Positions 42,039 through 50,042 are shown, counted from the stretch's first letter. The stretch: 64,000 nucleotides of DNA from CAZXWK01 sp964644675 (GCA_964644675.1 CAZXWK010000003.1:1-64000); one strand, 5' to 3'. The notes: generated by a model not told the origin, from the letters alone. A program made the numbers and translations.

Positions 42039-43534
42039 CCGAGAAGCTCGCCAACACGCCCGACGCCGCCCCCCGCCGCGGGCCGCGCTCGCTCATCTTC
42101 GAAGCCGGCTCGCCGGAGTCCCGCTGCGTCGAGGCACCGCCGCTCGACGTGCCGCTTCTACCCGTCAACGACCTGCTCCGCGGTCGCGCGCGCACGACGC
42201 CGCCTGTGCTTCCCAACGTCACCGAGCTCGAGATCATGCGCCACTACGCGCACCTCGCCTCGATGAACTTCGGCGTGGACTCGGGGATGTACCCGCTCGG
42301 CAGCTGCACGATGAAGTACAACCCGCGCATCAACGAGGACGCCTGCCGGCTCCCCGGCTTCGCCGCGCTCCACCCGTACCAGCCCGAGGAGACCGTCCAG
42401 GGCGCGCTTGCGCTCATGAATGGACTCGCCGACGCCCTCGCAGAGGTCAGCGGCCTGCCGGGCGTCACGCTGCAGCCCGCTGCCGGCGCTCACGGCGAGC
42501 TCACCGCGCTCATGGTCTTTCGGGCCGCGCACACCGCTCGCGGTGACGCGCGCAAGAAGGTCGTCGTACCCGACACGGCCCACGGCACCAACCCGGCATC
42601 GGTCACGATGTGCGGCTGGGAGACGGTCACGATCCCGAGCAACGAGGACGGCGGAGTCGACCTCGACGCGCTCAAGGCCGCGCTCGACACCGACGTCGCA
42701 GCGTTCATGCTCACCAACCCGAGCACGATCGGCCTGTTCGAGCCGCAGATCCTCGCAATCACTGAGGCCGTGCACGCAGTAGGGGCGTACGCGTACTGCG
42801 ACGGCGCGAACCTCAACGCGATCCTCGGCAAGGCGCGCCCGGGCGACCTGGGCTTCGACGCGATGCACATCAACCTGCACAAGACGTTCTCGACTCCTCA
42901 CGGCGGCGGCGGACCCGGCAGCGGTCCGGTCTGCGTCACCGAGGAGCTCGCGCCGTTCCTGCCGGGTCCGCTCCCGTACCAGAGCGACGACGGCGAGTAC
43001 GGACTGGGCTGGCCCGAGCACACCATCGGCCGCGTCAAGGCCGGCTACGGCAACTTCGGCGTGCTCGTCCGCGCGTACGCCTACATCCGCGCGCTCGGCG
43101 GCGAGGGGCTCACCGAGGTCGCCGAGCAGGCGGTCCTCTCGGCGAACTACCTCAAGGTGAGGCTGCAGGACGCGTTCGACGTGCCCTACGGTGCCACGTG
43201 CATGCACGAGTTCGTGATGAGCGGCGCGCGGCAGAAGCGCGAGTACGGCGTGCGGACGCTCGACATGGCCAAGCGGCTGCTCGACTACGGGTTCCACCCG
43301 CCGACCGTGTACTTCCCGCTGCTCGTCGAGGAAGCGATGATGATCGAGCCGACCGAGACCGAGCCGCTCTCCGCGCTCGACGCGTTCGCCGAGGTCATGC
43401 TCACCATCGCCGAAGAGGCAGCGAACGATCCCGAGCTCGTGAAGGGCGCGCCGTACACGACGCCGGTCCGCCGCCTCGACGAGGCCGGCGCGGCCCGCAA
43501 CCCGGACCTGCGCTACCGGCCGCCGGGGGAGTGA
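42035..43534 (+). CDS. gcvPB: Glycine dehydrogenase (decarboxylating) subunit 2
   Basis: GcvPB (499 residues) carries the PLP site of the P protein: the Schiff-base lysine in MHINLHKTFSTPHGGGGPGSGPV near 290. Other landmarks are SMNFGVDSGMYPLGSCTMKYNPRINED, LQPAAGAHGELTAL, PDTAHGTNPASVTMCG and YCDGANLNAILG. The GTG at 42035 overlaps the gcvPA stop (GTGA), so the two halves of the enzyme are made in step. Confidence 0.97.
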   Translation: MTEKLANTPDAAPRRGPRSLIFEAGSPESRCVEAPPLDVPLLPVNDLLRGRARTTPPVLPNVTELEIMRHYAHLASMNFGVDSGMYPLGSCTMKYNPRINEDACRLPGFAALHPYQPEETVQGALALMNGLADALAEVSGLPGVTLQPAAGAHGELTALMVFRAAHTARGDARKKVVVPDTAHGTNPASVTMCGWETVTIPSNEDGGVDLDALKAALDTDVAAFMLTNPSTIGLFEPQILAITEAVHAVGAYAYCDGANLNAILGKARPGDLGFDAMHINLHKTFSTPHGGGGPGSGPVCVTEELAPFLPGPLPYQSDDGEYGLGWPEHTIGRVKAGYGNFGVLVRAYAYIRALGGEGLTEVAEQAVLSANYLKVRLQDAFDVPYGATCMHEFVMSGARQKREYGVRTLDMAKRLLDYGFHPPTVYFPLLVEEAMMIEPTETEPLSALDAFAEVMLTIAEEAANDPELVKGAPYTTPVRRLDEAGAARNPDLRYRPPGE

Positions 43535-43544
43535 CGCGCGACCC

Positions 43545-44351
43545 GTGTCCGCCACCTGGCGACTGCTGATCGACGACGGCCCGGCCGAGGGCGCCTGGAA
43601 CATGGCCCTCGACCGGGCCGTTCAGCTCGCCCGCGAGGCGGGCGACGTGCCGCCCACGCTTCGGCTCTACGGCTGGAAGCGTCCGACGGTGACGCTCGGA
43701 CGGTTCCAGAGCGCCGACGGTGTCGACCTGCCCTTCTGCGCCGAGGCTGGCATCGACGTCGTGCGCCGCTTCACCGGGGGGCGCGGCGTCCTGCACGACG
43801 ACGAGGTCACGTACTCGATGGTCGCGTCGACCGCCGACGGCGTGCCGCGCGGCGTCGCGGCGTCGTACCGGGCGCTGAGCGCGGGTCTGGTGGAGGCGTA
43901 TCGGGCGCTCGGTGTCGCCGCGGAGCTCACGCCGCGGCCCCGAGGCTCGGGCGCCTCGTCGGCGTGCTACCTGCACGCGACGCAAGCGGATCTTTCGCTT
44001 GGTGCGGCCAAGCTCTCCGGCTCGGCGCAGGTCTGGTACCGCGAGACCGTCCTCCAGCACGGTTCGTTCACGCGCACCCGCGACACCCGCCGAGAAGCCC
44101 GCGTTTTCGGCCTCGGGCCGGAGGACGAGGCGCGGCTGGCGGCAGAGACGTCCACGCTCGCGGATGCGCTGGGCTGCGCGCCGGCGCGCCAAGCCGTGAT
44201 CGACGCGATCGTCGCCGGCGTGGAGGAGGGACTGGGCGTACGGCTCGAAATCGGGACACTGCGAGACGGCGAGCGTCGACTCGCGGATGACCTGCTGCGG
44301 GAGGCCCGCGAGGTCGAGACGGTACCGCGGCGTGTCAGAGACTCAAGCTAG
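43545..44351 (+). CDS. Lipoate-protein ligase A/octanoyltransferase family protein (LipM-like)
   Basis: This 268-residue cofactor transferase ends the gcv operon and should lipoylate or octanoylate GcvH. It has RLYGWKRPTVTLGRFQ, VVRRFTGGRGVLHDDEVTYSMV (the family RRxTGGGxVxHD motif, here with R for the third G) and the substrate lysine in LGAAKLSGSAQVWY. A cysteine in SSACYLHATQADLSL sits where LipM octanoyltransferases have their nucleophile, so LipM is a better match than the ATP-using LplA. No lipA (lipoyl synthase) is in the window. It has a GTG start and a weak ribosome site. Confidence 0.85.
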   Translation: MSATWRLLIDDGPAEGAWNMALDRAVQLAREAGDVPPTLRLYGWKRPTVTLGRFQSADGVDLPFCAEAGIDVVRRFTGGRGVLHDDEVTYSMVASTADGVPRGVAASYRALSAGLVEAYRALGVAAELTPRPRGSGASSACYLHATQADLSLGAAKLSGSAQVWYRETVLQHGSFTRTRDTRREARVFGLGPEDEARLAAETSTLADALGCAPARQAVIDAIVAGVEEGLGVRLEIGTLRDGERRLADDLLREAREVETVPRRVRDSS

Positions 44352-44364
44352 AGTGCAGCTAGAG
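44347..44364 (+). repeat. Direct repeat upstream of the RsiG-like gene
   Basis: GCTAGAG occurs twice (44347-44353 and 44358-44364) with TGCA between, an 11-base period or about one DNA turn. It overlaps the lipM stop and ends 24 bases before the TACAAT -10, so it sits where an activator or alternative sigma contact would be. Confidence 0.55.
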
Positions 44365-44388
44365 CGTCCGAAGCCGCGGTGCTTACGG

Positions 44389-44394
44389 TACAAT
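44389..44394 (+). promoter_or_regulatory. Putative -10 element of the RsiG-like gene
   Basis: TACAAT lies 29 bases before the ATG at 44424. No consensus -35 is at the expected place; the GCTAGAG repeats occupy the region just above it. Confidence 0.5.
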
Positions 44395-44423
44395 CGGTGG
44401 TGACGTCGAGAGGGAGGCGGCTC

Positions 44424-44735
44424 ATGAGCGACAGCGAGGAGCGGGACGACGTTCTGCTCGACTTGGAGAGCAAGACCAACGAGGAGCTTCGCGGCATGCT
44501 CGACGAGCTCTACGCTGAGGAGCAGCGGGTCTCGTACCGCAGACGCGTGCTGCACGGGAAGATCGACATCCTTCGCGCCGAACTCGTGCGTCGCCTGAAG
44601 GCGAACCGCGAGGCGGGGGAGGACGTCATCAGCGCCCGCGACGTCGATCGGCTGATCGACATCCTCGCCAACGACCTGCGCGGCGTCTCCCGATACGACG
44701 TGACGACCGGCGAGGACGAGGACGACGAGTTATAG
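44424..44735 (+). CDS. RsiG-like coiled-coil protein with c-di-GMP signature motif
   Basis: This 103-residue, charged, two-helix protein resembles RsiG, the Streptomyces anti-sigma factor that binds cyclic di-GMP and holds the sigma factor WhiG. The RsiG signature is E-x3-S-x2-R-x3-Q-x3-D; here residues 33-48 give E33-x3-S37-x2-R40-x3-H44-x3-D48, a match except His for Gln, followed by ILRAELVRRL as in the family. A single motif copy suggests that a homodimer builds the ligand site, as reported for a Rubrobacter RsiG. GGGAGG lies six bases before the ATG. A sigma partner is not in the window. Assignment is from motif and length only. Confidence 0.78.
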   Translation: MSDSEERDDVLLDLESKTNEELRGMLDELYAEEQRVSYRRRVLHGKIDILRAELVRRLKANREAGEDVISARDVDRLIDILANDLRGVSRYDVTTGEDEDDEL

Positions 44736-44775
44736 GGCGTCTGCACGCGCGGGCGCTACCGACGAAGGAGGACGT

Positions 44776-45039
44776 GTGGCCAGCAGCATCAACGAGCGAC
44801 TCAAGCAGCTTCTTGAGGACCTGACGAGCGATCCCGTCGAAGAGCGCGTGGTCGAATACGTCATCCGAGAGGTCCACAACGGCCGCACGCTCATGGAAGT
44901 CATCAACGACCCGTACGTTCGCAACCGCTTGAGCGACGAGAAGCGCGAGGAGATTCTGCAGAACCCCGAGATCCTCGACGCGCTCGAAGAGGAGATCCAC
45001 TCGGCGTTCCGCGCTCCCGACATCGGTTTCTCGAGCTGA
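44776..45039 (+). CDS. Small conserved-looking protein between RsiG-like and GarA-like genes
   Basis: I cannot assign a function. This 87-residue acidic helical protein (GTG start; GAAGGAGG six to seven bases ahead) begins INERLKQLLEDLTSDPVEERVVEYVIREVHNG and continues RTLMEVINDPYVRNRLSDEKREEILQNPEILDALEEEI. There is no membrane segment, cysteine or DNA-binding motif. Its position 40 bases after the RsiG-like gene and 27 bases before the FHA gene suggests that it shares their regulatory role. Confidence 0.82.
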   Translation: MASSINERLKQLLEDLTSDPVEERVVEYVIREVHNGRTLMEVINDPYVRNRLSDEKREEILQNPEILDALEEEIHSAFRAPDIGFSS

Positions 45040-45065
45040 CGTGATCCTGAGAGGTGAGTCCCGCC

Positions 45066-45506
45066 ATGTCTGAGTGCCCCGCATGCGGTGCAGAGGTCAA
45101 GCCCGACGATCGGGTCTGCCCGGCGTGCGGCGTGGAGCTCTCCGGCGCGACCGCCTCGTTCGAGCCGGTCGGGGTCGCCGAGGCGGGCGGTAAGCGTACC
45201 GCCGAGGACGTCGACGGGCCCGTGCTCATCGTCCGCAAGGGTCCGCAACCGGGGGAGCGCTTCTTCATCGACCGCGCCCGCCTGACGATCGGCCGCGACC
45301 CCGAGAGCGACATCTTCCTCAACGACATGACCGTCTCGCGCACCCACGCGGTGATCGAGGCGTCCGGCGGCTCCGTGCACGTCACGGACTCCGGATCGCT
45401 CAACGGCACCTACCTCAACGGTGACATCGTCGAGTCGGCCACCCTTGCCGACGGTGACGTGGTGCAGATCGGCACGTTCCAGATGGTCTTCCTCGGCGGA
45501 TCGTAG
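45066..45506 (+). CDS. Zinc-ribbon FHA-domain protein (GarA-like)
   Basis: This 146-residue protein has an N-terminal zinc ribbon (C-x2-C-x10-C-x2-C in CPACGAEVKPDDRVCPACG, residues 4-22), a short linker and an FHA domain (about 50-146) with the phosphothreonine-binding set GRDPESDIFLNDMTVSRTHAVI and SLNGTYLNG. FHA proteins bind phosphothreonine; mycobacterial GarA inhibits glutamate/2-oxoglutarate enzymes. As in mycobacteria it precedes a MerR (FtsR-like) gene and lies near gcvH. The GarA ETTS phosphosite is not present, although the linker holds SGATASFEP. ATG 45066 was chosen because the upstream GTG lies within the ribosome site. Confidence 0.85.
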   Translation: MSECPACGAEVKPDDRVCPACGVELSGATASFEPVGVAEAGGKRTAEDVDGPVLIVRKGPQPGERFFIDRARLTIGRDPESDIFLNDMTVSRTHAVIEASGGSVHVTDSGSLNGTYLNGDIVESATLADGDVVQIGTFQMVFLGGS

Positions 45507-45515
45507 GGAGCATCG

Positions 45516-46226
45516 ATGACGGGTCGCGACTATCTGACGATCGGAGAGGTCGTCCAGCGGCTGCAGGGCGCCTACCCCGACCTCTCCATCTCCAAGGTGC
45601 GCTTCCTCGAGGAAGAGGGGCTCGTTGCCCCCGAGCGCACCGCCGGCGGCTACCGGAAGTTCTCGCAGGCCGATATCGCGCGGGTCGAGATGATCCTGCG
45701 CCTGCAGCGCGAGCACTTCCTCCCCCTCGCGGTCATCCGCGAGAAGCTCGCGGACTTCGATCGCGGGCGCATCCCTCCGGAGCTTCAGCGCAGCCCGGTC
45801 GGCATGACCGAGCCCCTGCCGCTGGTGGCCGAGGATGAGGGACCTCTCGCGCTCGAAGATGCGCCGTCGGCACTGGGTATCCCCGTGTCGTTCCTGCGCG
45901 AGCTCGCCGAGTTCGGTCTGGTCATCGTATTCAAGACCGACGACGGCGCCGACGCGATCTCGCGCGGTGACGTGCAGATCGCGCACGCTGCCTGGGAGCT
46001 TCGTCGCTTCGGCGTCGAGCCGCGCCACCTGCGCATGTACGAGAACTTCTCGGAGCGCGAGGCGACGCTGTTCTCGCAGATCCTGATGCCCGCGTTCAGG
46101 CACCGGACGCCCGAGACCAAACAGAAGCTCGCCGAGACCCTCGTCGAGCTGGGCTCGCTCACCGACGAGCTGAAGAGCCGCCTGCTCAGGCGCGCCTTGG
46201 GCAAGGCCTTCGAGGATCTCTCGTAG
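45516..46226 (+). CDS. MerR family regulator, FtsR-like
   Basis: This 236-residue regulator has an N-terminal MerR winged helix (YLTIGEVVQRLQGAYPDLSISKVRFLEEEGLVAPERTAGGYRKFSQADIARV, about 5-60) and a long C-terminal helical domain that also begins with a second HTH-like segment (SALGIPVSFLRELAEFGLV). No effector cysteines are seen. The partner FHA gene immediately upstream matches the mycobacterial and corynebacterial garA-ftsR pair; FtsR there activates ftsZ. The target here is unknown. Confidence 0.86.
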   Translation: MTGRDYLTIGEVVQRLQGAYPDLSISKVRFLEEEGLVAPERTAGGYRKFSQADIARVEMILRLQREHFLPLAVIREKLADFDRGRIPPELQRSPVGMTEPLPLVAEDEGPLALEDAPSALGIPVSFLRELAEFGLVIVFKTDDGADAISRGDVQIAHAAWELRRFGVEPRHLRMYENFSEREATLFSQILMPAFRHRTPETKQKLAETLVELGSLTDELKSRLLRRALGKAFEDLS

Positions 46227-46227
46227 G

Positions 46228-46674
46228 ATGACGGCGTCGGCCGACACCGCCGGTCCCGGACCCGCCGACGCGGGGCTGGGACACCCCCCGCTCGACCAGA
46301 TCCCCTTCGCGCACGCGAGCGAGCGCGTTGCCGCCGAGATCCTCGACTTCTACCGCATCCGCTGGGAATACGAGCCCAAGACCTTCCCGATCGAGTGGGA
46401 CGGCAAGGGCAACGTGATCGCGTCCTTCACCCCCGACTTCTACCTGACCGACTTCGACGTCTACATCGAGCTCACCACCATGAGCCAGAAGCTCGTGACC
46501 AAGAAGAACCGCAAGGTCAGGCGCTTGAGGGAGCTCTACCCCGACGTGAACGTCAAGATCTTCTACCAGAAGGACTTCCGGAGACTGCTCGCTCGCTTCG
46601 GCGTGCCGTCGGAGCCGGTGTCGCATGCCGACGGCGGCGGCGTCGTCGCGTCGTCCGGGGATGGCGCCACGTGA
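46228..46674 (+). CDS. Putative PD-(D/E)xK nuclease-fold protein linked to hpt
   Basis: In this 148-residue protein, FTPDFYLTDFDVYIELTTMSQKLVTKKNRKVRRLRELYPDVNVKIFYQKDF has the layout of a restriction-endonuclease-like core (PD, then ExT/ExK-type strand, then a basic helix). The catalytic lysine position is taken by Thr in IELTT, so activity is uncertain. The N-terminus (FAHASERVAAEILDFYRIRWEYEPKTFPIEW) fits the same fold. Proteins of this type are often encoded next to hpt. It starts one base after the ftsR-like stop, and its own stop overlaps the hpt GTG. Confidence 0.7.
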   Translation: MTASADTAGPGPADAGLGHPPLDQIPFAHASERVAAEILDFYRIRWEYEPKTFPIEWDGKGNVIASFTPDFYLTDFDVYIELTTMSQKLVTKKNRKVRRLRELYPDVNVKIFYQKDFRRLLARFGVPSEPVSHADGGGVVASSGDGAT

Positions 46675-47216
46675 CCGTCGAGCTGCCGTCTTCCTGTGAT
46701 CGCGTGCTCCTCGACCGCGCCGCCATCGACGCGAAGGTCGCCGAGCTCGGTGGGCAGCTCGCAGAGGACTACCGCGGACGTGACCTGCGACTGATCACGG
46801 TGCTCAAGGGAGGCCTGTTCTTCACCGCCGACCTGTGCCGGGCGATCGATGCGCCGCTCAAGCTCGACTTCCTGGCCGTCTCGCAGTACACCGCCGGTGT
46901 CGGCGGGGCCGTTCGGGTGACCAAGGACCTCTCCGACGACATCGACGGTGCCGACGTCGTGCTCGTTGAGGACGTGGTCGACACCGGATTGACCGTCAAC
47001 TACGTGCTGTCGCTGCTCCGTGCGCACTCACCGGCGAGCCTTGCGGTGTGCGCGTTGCTCGACAAGCCCGCGCGCAGGATCGCAGAGGTCCCGATCGCGT
47101 ACCGAGGGTTCACCATGCCCGACCGCTTCCTGGTCGGCTACGGGCTGGACCTCGAGGGTCGCTATCGGAACCTGCCCTGCATCGCGACCCTTCGCGACGA
47201 GGCGGTCCTCGCGTGA
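46671..47216 (+). CDS. hpt: Hypoxanthine phosphoribosyltransferase
   Basis: Hpt (181 residues) salvages hypoxanthine and guanine with PRPP to IMP and GMP. The PRPP loop is VVLVEDVVDTGLTVNYV near 97-113, and ITVLKGGLFFTADL, LDFLAVSQYTAG and the C-terminal FLVGYGLDLEGRYRNLPCIATL are standard. The GTG at 46671 overlaps the upstream stop, and its TGA overlaps the potassium channel ATG (TGATG). Confidence 0.95.
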   Translation: MTVELPSSCDRVLLDRAAIDAKVAELGGQLAEDYRGRDLRLITVLKGGLFFTADLCRAIDAPLKLDFLAVSQYTAGVGGAVRVTKDLSDDIDGADVVLVEDVVDTGLTVNYVLSLLRAHSPASLAVCALLDKPARRIAEVPIAYRGFTMPDRFLVGYGLDLEGRYRNLPCIATLRDEAVLA

Positions 47217-48217
47217 TGGCCAGGCGCCTGCGGCTGGCGATCTTCATGCTGCTCGGGGTCGTCGTTGCGGGCACCCTCGGCTACATGGTCATCGAGCGCT
47301 GGTCGTTCATCGACGCGATCTACATGACCGTCGTCACGGTGGGGACCGTGGGCTTCTCGGAGGTCCATCCGCTGTCCTCCGCGGGCCGGGTGTTCACGAT
47401 GGCGCTCATCCTCTCCGGGGTCGGCGCGCTCGGCTTCGCCTTCGGGCAGTTCGTCGATTTCACGTTGGAAGGGCACCTGCAGGGCATGCTGGAAGGACGA
47501 CGTATGGACAAGCTCATCGAGGAGACGTCAGGCCACACGATCGTCGCCGGACTCGGCCGCGTCGGCGCGGTCGTGGCGCAGGCCCTCGAGGAAGAGGGCG
47601 CACCGTTCGTGGTCGTCGACAGCGACCCCGAGCTCGCGCAGGTCGCGCGCGAGCACGGGTGGCTCTACCGCATCGGCGACGCGACGGAGGAGGAGGTCCT
47701 GATCGAGGCGGGCGTGACGCGCGCCGGAAGCCTCGTGACCGCGCTCTCCGGCGACGCCGAGAACCTTTTCGTGACCGTGAGCGCCCGCGCGCTCAATCCT
47801 TACATCTTCATCGTCGCGCGCTCTTCGCACCAGACCACCGAGGGAAAGCTGCTCAAGGCAGGCGCGAACCGCACGATCACGCCCAACGTCATCGGTGGTC
47901 GCCGCATGGCCTCGATGGTCCTGCACCCGACCGTCTCGGACTACCTCGACATCGTCACAGGGGGGGAGGGTGTCGAGTTCCGGCTGCAGGAGGTCGAACT
48001 GTCAGGCGGTTCCGTCTTCGAGGGTCGAACTATCGCCGAGAGCCGCATCCGCGAGACGACCGGCGCCCAGGTCGTCGCGGTCGTACACCCAGACGGTGGC
48101 GTCGACGCGAACCCGTCGGCCGCCTCGGTGCTGAGAGCGGGGGACCGGCTCGTCGTGCTCGGGACGCTCGAGCAGGTCGCGTCGCTCGCCGATGGTGCGT
48201 GCGTCATCAAGCAGTGA
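47216..48217 (+). CDS. RCK-domain potassium channel (MthK/Kch-like)
   Basis: This 333-residue protein has two membrane helices (10-30 and 62-85) around a pore loop, IYMTVVTVGTVGFSEVHPLS, whose TVGTVGF matches the T-x-G-[YF]-G type filter in relaxed form (TVG-TVGF). An RCK N-terminal Rossmann domain follows (HTIVAGLGRVGAVVAQAL near 105, VDSDPE), then an RCK C-terminal domain (about 240-330). It should be a ligand-gated K+ channel. The ATG shares a base with the hpt stop, an unusual coupling of a channel to purine salvage. A hairpin terminator follows. Confidence 0.9.
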   Translation: MARRLRLAIFMLLGVVVAGTLGYMVIERWSFIDAIYMTVVTVGTVGFSEVHPLSSAGRVFTMALILSGVGALGFAFGQFVDFTLEGHLQGMLEGRRMDKLIEETSGHTIVAGLGRVGAVVAQALEEEGAPFVVVDSDPELAQVAREHGWLYRIGDATEEEVLIEAGVTRAGSLVTALSGDAENLFVTVSARALNPYIFIVARSSHQTTEGKLLKAGANRTITPNVIGGRRMASMVLHPTVSDYLDIVTGGEGVEFRLQEVELSGGSVFEGRTIAESRIRETTGAQVVAVVHPDGGVDANPSAASVLRAGDRLVVLGTLEQVASLADGACVIKQ

Positions 48218-48223
48218 TCGTCA

Positions 48224-48241
48224 CACCCCGCGCCCGGGGTG
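48224..48241 (+). terminator. Hairpin after the potassium channel gene
   Basis: CACCCCG (48224-48230), loop CGCC, CGGGGTG (48235-48241) gives a perfect 7-bp stem followed by TTTC. It separates the channel gene from apt. Confidence 0.55.
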
Positions 48242-48288
48242 TTTCAGGTACCCTATCCAAGACCGCACGACCGTGCCGAGGAGGACCC

Positions 48289-48804
48289 GTGGATCTGAGC
48301 TCCTACATTCGCGACATCCCGGATTGGCCCAAAGAGGGCGTCATCTTCAAAGACATCACCCCACTGCTCGCGAGCCCGGAGGGCTTCAAGCAGAGCATCG
48401 ACACGCTCGCCGACGCGTACGCCGACGCCGGCGTCACCAAGGTCCTCGGCGCTGAGGCCCGCGGCTTCATCTTCGGAGGCGCGCTCGCGTATCGTCTCGG
48501 CGCCGGCTTCGTGCCGGCGCGCAAGCCGGGCAAGCTGCCCTGGAAGACCACGTCGGTGAGCTACGACCTGGAGTACGGCACCGACTCGCTCGAGGTGCAC
48601 GCCGACGCGCTCGGTCCCGACGACGTGGTGCTCATCGTCGACGACGTGCTTGCGACCGGCGGCACGGCCGCGGCGAAGGCGGAGCTCGCCGCCGCGACCG
48701 GCGCGACGGTCGCCGGATTCGCCTTCCTCATCGAACTCGACTTCCTCGGCGGGCGCGACAAGCTTCCCGCAGGCAAGATCATCTCGCTCATCCACGTCGA
48801 GTAG
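48289..48804 (+). CDS. apt: Adenine phosphoribosyltransferase
   Basis: Apt (171 residues) salvages adenine to AMP. It has IRDIPDWPKEGVIFKDITPLLASPEGF at the start, GAEARGFIFGGALAYRLGAGFVPARKPGKLPWKT (adenine pocket and flexible loop), YGTDSLEVHADAL and the PRPP loop VLIVDDVLATGGTA. GAGGAGG precedes the GTG. A likely -10 is TACCCT at 48249-48254. Confidence 0.96.
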   Translation: MDLSSYIRDIPDWPKEGVIFKDITPLLASPEGFKQSIDTLADAYADAGVTKVLGAEARGFIFGGALAYRLGAGFVPARKPGKLPWKTTSVSYDLEYGTDSLEVHADALGPDDVVLIVDDVLATGGTAAAKAELAAATGATVAGFAFLIELDFLGGRDKLPAGKIISLIHVE

Positions 48805-48835
48805 TCGCCCGTTCGGGCGGTTGAGAGGCCCTCGG

Positions 48836-48844
48836 TGGTATCAT
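48836..48844 (+). promoter_or_regulatory. Extended -10 promoter of the NlpC/P60 gene
   Basis: TGgTATCAT at 48836-48844; expected start near 48851, about 60 bases before the GTG. The same nine bases recur before iorA. Confidence 0.5.
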
Positions 48845-48911
48845 GAGGGCGTCCGGCCGCCCGACGCGGGCGGTACCTCGAGTCGTAGCCGAGTCGCAGC
48901 AGGAGGTCGGG

Positions 48912-50042
48912 GTGCGGGCCGTACCTCACTCAGCAGTCGCGCGCATCGCCGCGGCCGCCCTCTCCGTGGTTCTCCTCGCGGGTTCTGTCGCGCCCGCGTT
49001 CGGCGCCCCCGTCACCAACGCCAAGATCGAGGCGAAGCGTGCCGAGGCGGAGGCCGCCGCGAAGAAGCTCGACCAGCTGGCGACTGACCTCGAGATGCGC
49101 TACGAGGAACTCGGGCAGATCGAGGAGGCCGTCGCCGACACCCGTGCGCGGATCTCGCAGGCGGAGAGCGAGCTGTCGAGCGCGACGGCCGAGGTCGACC
49201 GGTCCGAGTCGCTGCTCAACATGCGTGCGATCAACATCTACCGCTCGGGGCCGGTCGACATCGTCGCGGTGTTCGTGGGCGCGACCGACTTCCAGGACTT
49301 CATCTCCCGCCTCGACATGATGCGCCGTATCGGTCGCAACGACGCATCGCTCGTCGCGGCGGTCAAGGACGCCCGACAGCGCGTCGTGACCGCCAAGCAG
49401 GCGCTCGAAGCGCGCCAGACCGAGCAGGTCGCGCTGCGGGACCAGGCGCGTATCAAGCAGACCCAGGTGCAAGAGGCGCTCGAGGCCCAGCAGGCGTACC
49501 TCAACACGATCAACTCCGAGCTCAAGAAGCTCATCGCCGCGGAACGGGAGCGGCAGGAGCGGTTGGCTGCCGAGCGCGCTCGCGCCGCCGCGGCGGCCGC
49601 ACGGGCAGCTGCGGCGCGTTCGGGCAAGACGCTCCCGTTCGACGAGGCCAAACTCGGTGCGGGCCATCCCGAGGCGGTCGAGCTCGCCAAGAAGTATCTG
49701 GGTGTCCGCTACGTCTGGGGCGGGACGACGCCCTCGGGGTTCGACTGTTCCGGCCTGATGCTCTACGTCTACGCGAAACTCGGCGTGAGCCTGCCGCGCA
49801 CGAGCCGGTCGCAGTTCCACGCGGGCGCCTACATCCCGCCCGACCGGCTCGACCTGCTCAAGCCGGGCGATCTCGTCTTCTTCGGCGTGAATGCCGATCC
49901 GGACCTGATCCACCACGTGGGGATGTACTGCGGCGACGACCAGTTCATCCATGCCCCTGCGTCGGGAGACGTCGTGCGGATCACGTCGCTGTCCGGCCGT
50001 ATCGAGAGTCGAGGCGACTACGTCGGTGCGGCTCGGCCCTAG
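48912..50042 (+). CDS. Secreted NlpC/P60 peptidoglycan endopeptidase with coiled-coil
   Basis: This 376-residue protein has a signal peptide (VARIAAAALSVVLLAGSVAPAFGAPV, cleavage near residue 32), a long coiled-coil region (about 35-235, ending in an Ala/Arg/Glu-rich stretch) and a C-terminal NlpC/P60 domain with catalytic Cys in PSGFDCSGLMLYVYAKLG, His in DLIHHVGMYCGDDQFIHAP and the usual downstream polar residue. It resembles RipA/CwlO-type hydrolases that cut D-Glu-mDAP links. AGGAGG five bases before GTG 48912 decides the start; the frame is open further upstream. Confidence 0.92.
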   Translation: MRAVPHSAVARIAAAALSVVLLAGSVAPAFGAPVTNAKIEAKRAEAEAAAKKLDQLATDLEMRYEELGQIEEAVADTRARISQAESELSSATAEVDRSESLLNMRAINIYRSGPVDIVAVFVGATDFQDFISRLDMMRRIGRNDASLVAAVKDARQRVVTAKQALEARQTEQVALRDQARIKQTQVQEALEAQQAYLNTINSELKKLIAAERERQERLAAERARAAAAAARAAAARSGKTLPFDEAKLGAGHPEAVELAKKYLGVRYVWGGTTPSGFDCSGLMLYVYAKLGVSLPRTSRSQFHAGAYIPPDRLDLLKPGDLVFFGVNADPDLIHHVGMYCGDDQFIHAPASGDVVRITSLSGRIESRGDYVGAARP

